A DNA stretch of 64,000 bases, from assembly GCF_000936425.1 (NCBI RefSeq), contig NZ_AVFK01000005.1, positions 124,001-188,000 on the forward strand, given 5' to 3'. The notes under the pieces are model-generated. The model saw nothing but the letters and a program-made list of their open reading frames with translations. It did no database searches and had not been told where the DNA came from. Position 1 is the first letter of the stretch. Each line of letters opens with the position of its first letter. This DNA comes from Skermanella aerolata KACC 11604. Its GTDB lineage: Bacteria; Pseudomonadota; Alphaproteobacteria; Azospirillales; Azospirillaceae. This document shows, piece by piece, positions 37,460-46,950 of this stretch. The translations under genes and the position numbers were made by a program.

Positions 37460-39508
37460 TCATGACGTGATAGAGTCCGTCGCTACCAGCAACCACTGTT
37501 CGGTCTCGGAGTCCAGCCGCCCAGAAAGGCTGTCCCGCACCCACGCATGATAAGCGTTCAGCCATGCTATTTCGGATGGCGACAGCAGGGCGGGCTCGAC
37601 CAGCGCCAGATCGATCGGCGCCAAGGTCAGCGTCTCGAAAGACAGCATCGGCCGCTCGGCTTTCGGCAGGTCCGGACACTCCCGCACCGCGATCAGGTTC
37701 TCGATCCGAATGCCATAGGCGCCGGTCCGGTAGTATCCCGGCTCGTTCGAAACGATCATGCCCGGTTCCAGCGCTACGGTATTCGCGACCTTGGAGATCC
37801 GCTGCGGCCCCTCGTGGACGCTCAGATAGGTGCCGACGCCGTGGCCCGTGCCATGGTCGTAGTCCAAGCCCTTCTGCCAGAGCGCCATCCTGGCGAGGCA
37901 GTCTAGCTGGGACCCGGTCGTGCCCCTGGGAAAGCGGGCCGTGGCAAGGGCGATATGGCCCTTCAGCACCAACGTGAAGTGCTCCCGCATCTCCGCCGTC
38001 GGAACGCCGACGGCCACCGTCCGGGTTATGTCAGTCGTACCGTCAAGATACTGCGCGCCGCTGTCGATCAGATAGAGGCTGCCCGGCGCAAGTCGTCGCT
38101 CGGTCTTCTCCGACACCCTGTAATGCACGATCGCGCCGTTCGGGCCGGCGCCGGAGATCGTCTCGAAGCTGAGATCGCGGAACAGGTCTCCTTCGCGCCG
38201 CAACTCCTTCAGGCGGGCGGCGGCCTCGATCTCTCCCAGGTTGCCGTCGGGCGCCGTCCGCGACAGCCAGGCCAGGAAGCGGGCGACCGCCACGGCATCG
38301 CGCAGGTGCGCCGCGCGGGTGCCTTCCAGTTCGACCTCGTTCTTGCGCGCCTTGGGCAGGGCCGTGGGATCGGCGCCGCGTTCGACCTTGGCCTTGGCCA
38401 GCAACAGGCGGTCGAATATCCAGGCGGCCGACGTCGCGGGATCGACCCGCACCTTGACGGCGGGATCGGCGCCGAGCGCATCCAGTGCCGCACCGAGTTC
38501 GCCGGGATCGCGAATCGATACGCGGTTGCCCAAGTGCTCGTCCAGCCCCGGCACCAGCTTCCGCCGGTCAATGAAAAGATCGGCTTTCCCTTCGTCGTCG
38601 ACGATCGCGAAGGAAAGGGGCAGCGGCGTATGGGGCACGTCCGCACCCCGGATATTGAGCAGCCACGCGATGCTGTCGGGCTGGGTCAGGACCACGGCGG
38701 CCTGCCCTTCACTCCGCAGCGACGCCGCGACGTCGCCCAGCTTCTCCGAAGCGGGCTTTCCGGCATAGCGAAGGTCGTGCGGCACCACGGGAGCCAGCGG
38801 CGTCGGCGGCTGGTCCGGCCAGACAGCGTCTATCGGGTTGTCGGGACAGGCCTGCAAGTCCGCTCCCGTCCTGGCGAGGACCGAGCGCATCCGTTCGACC
38901 CAGCCGACGGTATGGAGCCACGGATCGTAACCCAGCCGCCCGCCCTGGGGCAGCACGGATGCGGCCCATTCGGCATGGGGATCGTCCGTCAGGTGCTTGT
39001 ATTGGAATTGCGATGCCGATACTTCCGCCTGGACCTGAAGGGTGTAGCGGCCGTCTACGAAAATGGCGGCCTGATCCAGCATGACGATGGCGAGCCCGGC
39101 GGAGCCGGTGAAACCGGAGATCCAGGCCAAGCGGTCGGCACGGGCCGGAACGTACTCCCCCTGATGCTCGTCGGATCTGGGCACCACGAACCCGGCAAGC
39201 CCGCGCCTGCTCAATTCCGCCCGCAGCGCCGCGAGGCGCGCGGCATGGTCCGGAGCGTCCTTGGCATCGGCGGCCCGGGCCAACTCGTCGCGAAGGGCCT
39301 TCAGTTGCAGCCGCAGGGGATCGGTCAGCCGTTGCCGGTCGAACAGGCCCAACCATGCATCGGGATCGGTTCCCCTTGGAGCGGCGTTGACGCCTTCGAC
39401 CAGCGCGCGGATCTCTGCGACCGACCGGTTCAGCCCCGCTTCGTCCAGCAGCCTATCCAGGGCGTCGTCACCGCCATACCCGTTCGAACCCTCGCCGATA
39501 CCGTCCAC
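37460..39508 (-). CDS. Aminopeptidase P family (Xaa-Pro) metallopeptidase
   Basis: A 682-residue M24B peptidase that removes an N-terminal residue preceding proline. The five metal ligands are visible: Asp in LIDSGAQY, Asp in GTTDITRT, His in DHGTGHGVG, Glu in SNEPGYY and Glu in GIRIENL. Two creatinase-like N-terminal domains precede the pita-bread domain, as in the long eukaryotic-type XPNPEP1 form. About 85 additional N-terminal residues, rich in Asp and Leu, precede the first recognisable domain. It is probably transcribed after prmA, with a 116-base gap. Confidence 0.92.
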   Translation of the reverse strand: MDGIGEGSNGYGGDDALDRLLDEAGLNRSVAEIRALVEGVNAAPRGTDPDAWLGLFDRQRLTDPLRLQLKALRDELARAADAKDAPDHAARLAALRAELSRRGLAGFVVPRSDEHQGEYVPARADRLAWISGFTGSAGLAIVMLDQAAIFVDGRYTLQVQAEVSASQFQYKHLTDDPHAEWAASVLPQGGRLGYDPWLHTVGWVERMRSVLARTGADLQACPDNPIDAVWPDQPPTPLAPVVPHDLRYAGKPASEKLGDVAASLRSEGQAAVVLTQPDSIAWLLNIRGADVPHTPLPLSFAIVDDEGKADLFIDRRKLVPGLDEHLGNRVSIRDPGELGAALDALGADPAVKVRVDPATSAAWIFDRLLLAKAKVERGADPTALPKARKNEVELEGTRAAHLRDAVAVARFLAWLSRTAPDGNLGEIEAAARLKELRREGDLFRDLSFETISGAGPNGAIVHYRVSEKTERRLAPGSLYLIDSGAQYLDGTTDITRTVAVGVPTAEMREHFTLVLKGHIALATARFPRGTTGSQLDCLARMALWQKGLDYDHGTGHGVGTYLSVHEGPQRISKVANTVALEPGMIVSNEPGYYRTGAYGIRIENLIAVRECPDLPKAERPMLSFETLTLAPIDLALVEPALLSPSEIAWLNAYHAWVRDSLSGRLDSETEQWLLVATDSITS

Positions 39509-39624
39509 GGGTGGAACCTCTTCTGTGGTTGCGGAAGAACGCGGAAGAGGACAAGGCTAGAACCCGCCCAAGGCGCGCGCAAGCGTCAAAGGGCGGTAAA
39601 CCGGCGTTTTCGAAGGCTGGGCGG

Positions 39625-40503
39625 TCAGCCGCGGAGGACCAGCGTCCGCCATTCCCCGACCGGGATCCGGCCGACCAGACGAAGCCCCTGCGCCCGGTGC
39701 GCCGCCAGCACCCAGTTCTCGTGCCGGTCGAGCAGCCCCGACAGGACGACGTAGCCACCGGGCCGCAACGCCTTGCGAAGGTCGGGCGCCATCCGCGCCA
39801 GCGGCCGCGCCAGGATGTTGCTGGCGATCAGGTCGTAGGGACGGCCCCGCCGGACCGCTGCCACCTTGTAGCCCACGCCGCCGACCGCATGTACCAAGCC
39901 CGCCACCTTGTTGCGACGGGCGTTCAGCCGGGCCACCCGCACCGATTCGGCATCGATGTCGGAGGCCACGACAGGAGCGTGCCAGAGCTTGGCGATGGCC
40001 AGCGCCAGGATGCCCGACCCGCAGCCCATGTCCAGCGCCCGCCTGACCGGAAAGCGCTTGGACAGCCGGTCGAGCGCCACGAGACAGCCGAAGGTCGTCG
40101 CGTGTTCGCCCGAACCGAATGCCGTCGCGGCATCGACCAGCAGACCGATCGAGGACGCCGGCACCTTGCCCTCGAAGTGGGAACCGTGGATGAAGCATCG
40201 GCCGGCGCGGATCGGCGGGAAACTCTGGTAGGATTTGGTCAGCCAGTCGAGCTTCGGTACCGGCTCGAACGTGATCTCCGGCTCCGCGATCCCGACGGCC
40301 TCGGCCAGGACGGCCACCCGCGAGGTCAGCCACGCCCGGTCCGGCTCGCCATGGGAGATCGCCTCGACCAGCCAGTTGCCGCCCTCCTCGATCTCGAAGG
40401 TCGAAACCGACACGACATGGTCGGCCACCGCATCGGAGAAGAACTCCACCAGCGCTTCGGGCACGATGAGCGCGATGCGCCAGAGATCGGGAATGGAGGA
40501 CAT
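39625..40503 (-). CDS. prmA: Ribosomal protein L11 methyltransferase
   Basis: A 292-residue SAM-dependent methyltransferase that trimethylates ribosomal protein L11. The recognition domain (about 1-95) is followed by the Rossmann domain with TAFGSGEHATT, motif I ALDMGCGSGILAL, DIDAESVRVARLNA and SNILARPL (the NPPY-like motif is NIL, as in PrmA). The length is normal. It lies between NAD(P)H-hydrate dehydratase and aminopeptidase P on the same strand. Confidence 0.94.
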   Translation of the reverse strand: MSSIPDLWRIALIVPEALVEFFSDAVADHVVSVSTFEIEEGGNWLVEAISHGEPDRAWLTSRVAVLAEAVGIAEPEITFEPVPKLDWLTKSYQSFPPIRAGRCFIHGSHFEGKVPASSIGLLVDAATAFGSGEHATTFGCLVALDRLSKRFPVRRALDMGCGSGILALAIAKLWHAPVVASDIDAESVRVARLNARRNKVAGLVHAVGGVGYKVAAVRRGRPYDLIASNILARPLARMAPDLRKALRPGGYVVLSGLLDRHENWVLAAHRAQGLRLVGRIPVGEWRTLVLRG

Positions 40504-40610
40504 GACAGTGAACGCCGCAGGGTTGGGGGCAAGCGGCGTTTATGGGCGATCGGACCGATCTAAGCAAGGAAGCGGTATGTGCAAGGCCGCCCCCCGCCTT
40601 GCTGCCCACT

Positions 40611-41498
40611 TCAATGCGCCAGTTCCGCCATGACGCCGGGGATTTCCGCCAGCAACTCGCGGGCGAGGAACCCCATCGGCCCCAGACTGCGCGCAAGCCG
40701 GTTGCCGGCCTGTCCGTGCAGGTAGACGCCCCAGACCGCCGCCTGCGCCGGGCTGGCGCCGCGCGCCACCAGTCCGGTCACGACACCCGCGAGAGTATCG
40801 CCGGAACCGGATGTCGCCAGCCCGACATTGCCGCTCTCGTAAAACCAGCACTCGCCGTCGGGAGCCGCGATATACGTGGTCGCACCCTTCAGCGCGACCA
40901 CCATCCGGAAGCGCCGGGCAACCTCGTTCGCGACGGCAAAGGGATCGGCCTCGACGGCCTCACGCTCGATCTCCAGAAGGCTCGCCATCTCACCGGCATG
41001 GGGCGTGATGATCGTCCGGCCCTCTCGCTCGCACAGGGGGTCCCGCAGGGTGTCCAGGCAGACCAGCGCTTCGGCATCGAGAACGAGCGCTGGCCCCGAC
41101 AGATCCTTCACCATGCCGGTCGTCAGTTCCGCCACCGCTTCCTTGTCCATCATGCCGGGTCCCAGCAGGACCGCGTCGCTTCGTTTGGCTCTCTCGCACA
41201 GCAATTCGGCCGCATCTGGGTCTACACCGCCAGCGGAAGTCTCCGGCAGACCCAGCACCAGGGCTTCCGGCACCGCCAGCCCCAAATGCGGCGCGATGCT
41301 GGAGCAGGTGGCGATCTGGAGCTTGCCCGCCCCCGCCCGCAGCGCGGCCGTGCCGGCGAGCAGCGCCGCACCCGGCACCTCGACGCTGCCGGCGACGATC
41401 AGGACGCTGCCCCTGGCGTTCTTGTCGGTGGAACCGGCCGGCTGCGGCAGCGGCATCGCACGCAGCAGTTCCGGGGTGATCCTGGTGGCATCCATCAT
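40611..41498 (-). CDS. nnrD: ADP/ATP-dependent NAD(P)H-hydrate dehydratase
   Basis: A 295-residue ribokinase-fold enzyme that repairs hydrated NAD(P)H (S-NADHX) using ADP or ATP. The family motifs GSVLIVAGS, ITPHAGEMASLL, VALKGATTYIAAPDG and ATSGSGDTLAGVVTG are intact. It is a stand-alone dehydratase without the NnrE epimerase domain often fused to it. Its ATG overlaps the stop of the upstream histidine phosphatase by 4 bases, so the two are translationally coupled. Confidence 0.9.
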   Translation of the reverse strand: MMDATRITPELLRAMPLPQPAGSTDKNARGSVLIVAGSVEVPGAALLAGTAALRAGAGKLQIATCSSIAPHLGLAVPEALVLGLPETSAGGVDPDAAELLCERAKRSDAVLLGPGMMDKEAVAELTTGMVKDLSGPALVLDAEALVCLDTLRDPLCEREGRTIITPHAGEMASLLEIEREAVEADPFAVANEVARRFRMVVALKGATTYIAAPDGECWFYESGNVGLATSGSGDTLAGVVTGLVARGASPAQAAVWGVYLHGQAGNRLARSLGPMGFLARELLAEIPGVMAELAH

Positions 41499-42277
41499 CG
41501 GGCGGCCACGTTTTCATCGGGTTCGGCCGTCACGGGCGCACCGGCTTCCCGCAGCGGCGCCACGAAGTTGTAACGGCGCAGTTCCATGCCGCCGATCTTC
41601 CCTATGTCGGGGTTGAAGCCGTATTCGGTGACCGAGCAGTTGGCGACGTCGCCTTCCCGGTCGATCGCGAGGATCTGTTCTTCGGTCATGTTTTCCAGCA
41701 GGTAGCGCAGGCACAGGACGACGACCTGATGGCTGACGATCACCACCCGCCGTCCGCAATGATGGAGGCTGATGGTGTCCAGGGCGCTTCGCAGGCGCAG
41801 GATGACGTCGCACCAGCTCTCGCCGGCGGGCGGACGATGGTAGAACTTGCCGAGCAGCCGGCGGAACTCGGCCTGATCCGGAAATTCCTGCTCGATGCCG
41901 CGCCGGGTCAGGCGGTCGAGCACGCCGAACTCCTTCTCGCGCAGCCGCTCGTCGATCAGGAAGTCCGCCACGTCCACATGCAGCCCACCGCCGGCCTGGA
42001 CGATCTCGGCCGTCTTCCGGGCGCGGACATAAGGGGATGTCAGCACCACCTCGGGCCGTTGGTCCTCCGGCATCTCCGCGAACCAGTCGCCCAGTGCCTG
42101 CGCCTGTTCCTCGCCCAGCGCGCTGAGCGGCACGTCGACGTCGCGTTCCTCTATGTCGATCCGTCCCAGTCCGGCGGCGTCGGCCGCCTCCCGCGCCACA
42201 TTGCCGGAGCTTTCGCCATGGCGGATAATCCAAAGTCTCTCTGGCCAGCGCTGCTGCATGGTAAGGGCCGTCCCCAT
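41495..42277 (-). CDS. Histidine phosphatase superfamily protein
   Basis: A 260-residue phosphoglycerate-mutase-like phosphatase. The catalytic signature LWIIRHGESSGN is present, along with a second-helix Arg (SPYVRARKTAE), a Glu segment (REKEFGVLDRL) and the second His (VSHQVVV). The substrate cannot be inferred. ATG 42277 or ATG 42259 is the likely start; the frame is open to 42382 but the extra residues look non-coding and would overlap the divergent kinase. It is coupled to the nnrD-type gene. Confidence 0.85.
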   Translation of the reverse strand: MGTALTMQQRWPERLWIIRHGESSGNVAREAADAAGLGRIDIEERDVDVPLSALGEEQAQALGDWFAEMPEDQRPEVVLTSPYVRARKTAEIVQAGGGLHVDVADFLIDERLREKEFGVLDRLTRRGIEQEFPDQAEFRRLLGKFYHRPPAGESWCDVILRLRSALDTISLHHCGRRVVIVSHQVVVLCLRYLLENMTEEQILAIDREGDVANCSVTEYGFNPDIGKIGGMELRRYNFVAPLREAGAPVTAEPDENVAAR

Positions 42278-42357
42278 ATTGCCTGACCCGCAATCAACCA
42301 CCGGGAGCGGCAATCGTTTCAGTTCTGACCTATTCCCAAAAGCCGAAGACCCCTCCG

Positions 42358-45300
42358 TTGCGTTATAAGGGCGCCGGGCCATATGGTCTGAACCATGCCG
42401 ACAATCAGCACGTTCACCGATTTACATCCCCGTTCGACAATTCACGTGTCGATACATGCGATATCCAAGCACGAGAGATCCAGGTCCATGGCCATCCGTC
42501 CGGTTTCTGGGGGGAGTCCGGCACGTTGACGGAGCGCCGCGACAAGCCGTCCGCGTCTTTCGACCCGGATGGCGGAGCTGACAACCGACCCGACGCCGGT
42601 TTCCTGTCGGGCGGCGGCGTCATGGGTGCGCTGATGCGCTCGTACGACTGGGCGGATTCGCCGCTCGGACACCCGGAAGCCTGGCCGCAATCCCTGCGCA
42701 CGGTCGTAAGCCTTCTGCTTAATTCCAAGTTCCCGATGTTCATCGCCTGGGGACCGGATCTGGCATTCCTGTACAACGACGCCTACCTGCCGATTTTCGG
42801 GGCCAAGCACCCCAGGGCGCTCGGCCAGCCCTTCGCCGAGATATGGTCGGAGATCTGGACCGAGATCAGTCCTCTGGTGGACCGCGCCCTGGCCGGTGAA
42901 GCGACCTTCCACAAGGATCTGCCGCTCGTGATGCTGCGCAACGGCTATCCCGAGGAAACCTGGTTCACCTTCTCCTACAGTCCCGTCCGGGACGAGTCGG
43001 GCGGCGTCGCCGGGATGTTCTGCGCCTGCTCCGAAACGACGGGCCAGGTCGAAGGCGAACGCCGGCTGCGCGACAGCGAGGCGCGCTGGCGCGGGTTGTT
43101 CGAACGCATGCAGGAAGGCTTCTATGTCGGGGAGGCGCTGCGCGACGCCGACGGCCGGATGCGCGACTTCCGCTTCATCGAGGTCAACCCCGCCTTCGGC
43201 GCCCTTACCGGCATTCCCGCATCCGACGCCGTGGGACGCACTGTTCTCGACGTGATCCCGGACATTCCGGTCGAATTGATCGAGCACTATGAACGCGTCA
43301 TCGCCACCGGCGAACCGAAACGCTTCGAGGTGTTCATCCCGGCCCTGGACGACCGCTGGTACGAAGCGCGGGCGCGGAAAGCCGGCGACGAGCGGGTGGC
43401 GGTGCTCTTCCTGGAAATCACCGACCGCAAGCGGACGGAACGCCGGCACGAGGCCCTGCTCGAGTTCGGCGACCGCCTGCGCGACCTGACGGAGCTTTCC
43501 GAGATTACCCGTGCGGCGGCCGATATCCTGGCGGAGACGCTGAACGCACCCTATGTCGGGTACGGAGAAATCAGCGAAGGCGGGGACGAGGGTGAGGGCG
43601 AGAATCGTGTCACCACGATCCATTCCCACGGCAACGCGCTCCCGGAGAGCGGAGACTTCTGGCGCGACTTCGCCGACGACCTGAAGGCCGGTCAGGTGGT
43701 GGCGGTGACGGATGTGACGTCGGACCCGCGCACCGCAGCGAATTCCGGATCATACGGCCTCAAGGGGACCCGTTCCTTCGCCTGCGCTCCCATAGCGGAG
43801 GCGGGCCGGATAACGGCCATTCTCTGGGTCCAGGACAAGCGTCCGCGTGAATGGGCGCCGGACGAGCTGGTCTTCATCCGCGAGATCGCCGACCGCACCT
43901 GGGCCGCCGTCGAGCACGCCCGGGCGGAGGATGAGCTGAAGCAGGGCGAGCGGCGTTTCCGCATGCTGGTGGATCTGGCGCCGACCGCCGTCTGGCTCGG
44001 CAACCCGGACGGATCGCTGAGCTACCTGAGCGACGGCTGGTACGACTACACCGGCCAGACCGCCGCCGACGCCCTCCCGTCGGGGTGGTGGGACGCCATT
44101 CACCCGGAAGACCGCGACCATGTCCGCACGACCTGGAGCGAAGCGCGGGAGCGCGGCCAGTTCTACGACGTCGAACTGCGATTGCGCGGACGCGACGGCG
44201 GCTACCGGTGGTTCGTGGCCCGGGCCAACCCGCTTTACCAGCGGAACGGTTCGTCGCCGGAGAACCCGCCGGCCGGCAAGGTGACCGGCTGGTTCGGCGC
44301 CACCGTCGATATCGACGGCCAGAAGGCGGCGGAGGATGAGCTGCGGTTGCTGAACGCCGCTCTGGAGGAACGCGTCCGGTCGGCGGTGGCGGAACGCGAG
44401 CAGGCCCAGGAAGCCCTGAGGCAAGCGCAGAAGATGGAAGCGGTGGGTCAGCTCACCGGCGGCGTCGCCCATGACTTCAACAACCTTCTTCAGGCGATCC
44501 TCGGCAACCTGGACATCCTGGGCGACAAGCTCGCCGGTCAGGAGGACCTTGTGCGCCACATCAGGTTCGCGATGCAGGCAGGCGACCGGGCGGCGACCCT
44601 GACGCAGCGCCTGCTGGCCTTCGCCCGGCGCCAGCCGCTGGCCCCGACCAGCCTGAACCTCAACGCGCTCGTCGGCGGCATGCAGGAGTTGCTCCAGCGC
44701 TCGGTCGGCGAGGCGATCCAGGTCGAAGCCGTCCTGGCCGGCGGTCTCTGGCGCACCTGGGCGGACGCCAACCAGGTCGAGAACGGCCTGCTCAACCTTG
44801 CGATCAACGCCCGCGACGCCATGCCGTCGGGCGGCAAGCTGACCATCGAGACGGCCAACAGCCATCTGGATGATGCCTATGTCAGCGGGCAGCTGGGACT
44901 TCAACCGGGGCAATACGTGCTGCTGTCGGTCACGGATACCGGTTCCGGCATGCCGCACGACGTCCTGAGCCGGGCGTTCGAACCGTTCTACACGACCAAG
45001 CCGATCGGCCAGGGAACCGGCTTGGGCCTCAGCCAGCTCTATGGTTTCGCCCGCCAGTCCGGCGGCCATGTCGCGATCTATTCGGAAGAAGGGCATGGCA
45101 CGACCGTCAAGCTGTACCTTCCCCGCCACCACGGCACCCCGGAGACGGCGGATGCCGGGCCCGCGCTGCCGGAGCCGGCCGCCGCCAACGAGGGCGAAAC
45201 CATCCTGGTGGTAGAGGACGAGGGTCTTGTCCGTATGCTGATGGTGCAGACGCTGGAGGACAAGGGCTACCGGGTGATCGAAGCGCACGACGCCCAGGGT

Positions 45301-45564
45301 GCCATGCTGATACTGGAATCCGACATGAAGGTCGACCTGCTGGCGACCGATGTCGGACTACCCGGCATGAACGGCCGGCAACTCGCGGAAGCCGCACGCG
45401 CCTTGCGGCCCGACCTCAGCGTGCTGTTCCTGACCGGATATGCCCACAACGCGGCGCTCGGCGACGAGCCGCTCGGCCCCCGCACCCAACTGATCAGCAA
45501 GCCCTTTGCGGTGAAGACCTTGCTGACGAAGATCCGCACCATGCTGGAGGGTGCCGCGGGTTAG
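42358..45564 (+). CDS. Soluble PAS/GAF hybrid histidine kinase
   Basis: 1068 residues, with no membrane segments. It has an N-terminal PAS-like domain (about 95-235), PAS (about 240-365), GAF (about 370-520), PAS (about 530-670), a coiled coil, a HisKA of the HDFNN type (GGVAHDFNNLLQAI, His705), HATPase (DTGSGMPHD, GTGLGLSQ) and a C-terminal receiver with phospho-acceptor Asp998 (LLATDVGLPGMNG). The kinase class resembles the light- or redox-sensing HWE/NtrB-like hybrids; the signal is unknown. The start is uncertain: TTG 42358 gives the full frame, while TTG 42526 has a stronger GGGGGGAG ribosome site and still keeps every domain. Confidence 0.9.
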   Translation: MRYKGAGPYGLNHADNQHVHRFTSPFDNSRVDTCDIQAREIQVHGHPSGFWGESGTLTERRDKPSASFDPDGGADNRPDAGFLSGGGVMGALMRSYDWADSPLGHPEAWPQSLRTVVSLLLNSKFPMFIAWGPDLAFLYNDAYLPIFGAKHPRALGQPFAEIWSEIWTEISPLVDRALAGEATFHKDLPLVMLRNGYPEETWFTFSYSPVRDESGGVAGMFCACSETTGQVEGERRLRDSEARWRGLFERMQEGFYVGEALRDADGRMRDFRFIEVNPAFGALTGIPASDAVGRTVLDVIPDIPVELIEHYERVIATGEPKRFEVFIPALDDRWYEARARKAGDERVAVLFLEITDRKRTERRHEALLEFGDRLRDLTELSEITRAAADILAETLNAPYVGYGEISEGGDEGEGENRVTTIHSHGNALPESGDFWRDFADDLKAGQVVAVTDVTSDPRTAANSGSYGLKGTRSFACAPIAEAGRITAILWVQDKRPREWAPDELVFIREIADRTWAAVEHARAEDELKQGERRFRMLVDLAPTAVWLGNPDGSLSYLSDGWYDYTGQTAADALPSGWWDAIHPEDRDHVRTTWSEARERGQFYDVELRLRGRDGGYRWFVARANPLYQRNGSSPENPPAGKVTGWFGATVDIDGQKAAEDELRLLNAALEERVRSAVAEREQAQEALRQAQKMEAVGQLTGGVAHDFNNLLQAILGNLDILGDKLAGQEDLVRHIRFAMQAGDRAATLTQRLLAFARRQPLAPTSLNLNALVGGMQELLQRSVGEAIQVEAVLAGGLWRTWADANQVENGLLNLAINARDAMPSGGKLTIETANSHLDDAYVSGQLGLQPGQYVLLSVTDTGSGMPHDVLSRAFEPFYTTKPIGQGTGLGLSQLYGFARQSGGHVAIYSEEGHGTTVKLYLPRHHGTPETADAGPALPEPAAANEGETILVVEDEGLVRMLMVQTLEDKGYRVIEAHDAQGAMLILESDMKVDLLATDVGLPGMNGRQLAEAARALRPDLSVLFLTGYAHNAALGDEPLGPRTQLISKPFAVKTLLTKIRTMLEGAAG

Positions 45565-45586
45565 GTCGGGCCGCGGGTTAGGTTGG

Positions 45587-46795
45587 TCAGACGCTCGCGG
45601 GTTTCCACTTACCCGGCAACTGATCCGCCGCCTCGACCATTCCCAGGTCGCGGAGGAAGGCTTGCCGATGGCGCACCATGCGGCTGGCGATGGCGGCCTC
45701 CGCAACGCTGCCCCCCAGGAGCTTGCCGTCGGGGCCGCGCAGATGTTCGACGACGCTGTCGAGCAGCGCGCCGTCCGCTTCGGGGCATTTGCGGTCGAGC
45801 GGGTGGTCGCGCTTCAGTTCGAACAGCAGGCGTTCCACCAGCACGGTCCGGCAGCCCTCGCCCGCACCGCGCTGGATCAGGTCCCCGACCTTGGCCAAGT
45901 TGGGGTTGAGCCGCGCCGGATCGCTGCGGCCATGGAGGAAATCGGCCAGCGCGCAGAGCGATTCCGCCAGGTTGGCGTGGGAGCCCAGCAGGTCCTTGAC
46001 CATCTCGGGAGTTACCAGCGCATCGGCGATCACGCCTTCGAAAAGGGATACCAGTTCGGGGTCCATGTCCTCCGTGATCATATGCAGCAGCATCTCCATC
46101 TTGCCGCCGACCGATCCGTAGCCCATCAGGTACTGGCCCAGCAGGCAGAGCATCGTGAAGGCATAGTCGTCGGGTCCGACACGGGCATGGATGCGGCTGC
46201 TGACATGGTCGAGATTGGCCTTGTCGAAACGCGGCAGCCGGCGGCGCTCGGCATAGAAGTCCCTGGCCCTCGTCATGCCCTTGTGAATCAGGCCCTCGAT
46301 GTGGCGGATGCGGTCCTTGGCCGGCATGTTGAATTCGTTCGCCTGGGCCATCGCGACTTGGCTGGCCGCCGTGCTCATCATGTTGCCGGACTCGGACAGC
46401 TTCCGCAGATATGTCCAGTTGTGCAGCAACTCGGTCGCGGTGACTTGATACTTGTCGAGGAACAGGCGGAAGAGCCGGCCCATGATCATGCGGCTCTCGA
46501 GCGTATAGAGGTCCGCCGGCTCCTCGCAGACCACCGACCGCTCGACCCGGCCCTTGACCACCATCGCCTTTTCTTTGACGGGCGCACGGACCTCGTGAAG
46601 GATCTCCGTCCGCGTCGTGAAGCCGGTCAGCATGGTGCGGTTGCGCACCACCCTGATTTCTTCGTTTCCCGGCTCGGACAGCAACCGACGGCCGATCGCT
46701 ATCGCATCCTCCTCTTCCGGGACGATGCAGTGGATCAACCAGCGGCCTTCATGACAGACCAGAGTCTCATAACTGAACCGACGATTCTTGACCAT
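45587..46795 (-). CDS. Unrecognised conserved-looking protein, 402 aa
   Basis: The N-terminal 90 residues look like a small alpha/beta domain (CHEGRWLIHCIVPEEEDAIAIGRRLLS). They are followed by a long, mostly helical region with Met- and Leu-rich stretches (GKMEMLLHMITEDMDPELVSLFEGVIADA). It has no signal peptide or membrane helix. I cannot assign a family. ATG 46795 is preceded by GTAGGA. It converges with the hybrid kinase, 22 bases away, and lies downstream of uvrD. Codon use looks like that of its neighbours, so it is not obviously acquired. Confidence 0.75.
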   Translation of the reverse strand: MVKNRRFSYETLVCHEGRWLIHCIVPEEEDAIAIGRRLLSEPGNEEIRVVRNRTMLTGFTTRTEILHEVRAPVKEKAMVVKGRVERSVVCEEPADLYTLESRMIMGRLFRLFLDKYQVTATELLHNWTYLRKLSESGNMMSTAASQVAMAQANEFNMPAKDRIRHIEGLIHKGMTRARDFYAERRRLPRFDKANLDHVSSRIHARVGPDDYAFTMLCLLGQYLMGYGSVGGKMEMLLHMITEDMDPELVSLFEGVIADALVTPEMVKDLLGSHANLAESLCALADFLHGRSDPARLNPNLAKVGDLIQRGAGEGCRTVLVERLLFELKRDHPLDRKCPEADGALLDSVVEHLRGPDGKLLGGSVAEAAIASRMVRHRQAFLRDLGMVEAADQLPGKWKPASV

Positions 46796-46950
46796 GCATC
46801 CTACCCACCAGACCGTCCGGCATGACATTCGCTGCGAAGACTATTGAATAGTGGGATTATTTTCAGAAGCGTTAACGAGACACTACCGCATACATGGTTC
46901 TTCAGAATCTTTCCATTCCAGGCAAAGACAAAGTCGTGATGCGGGCGCCG

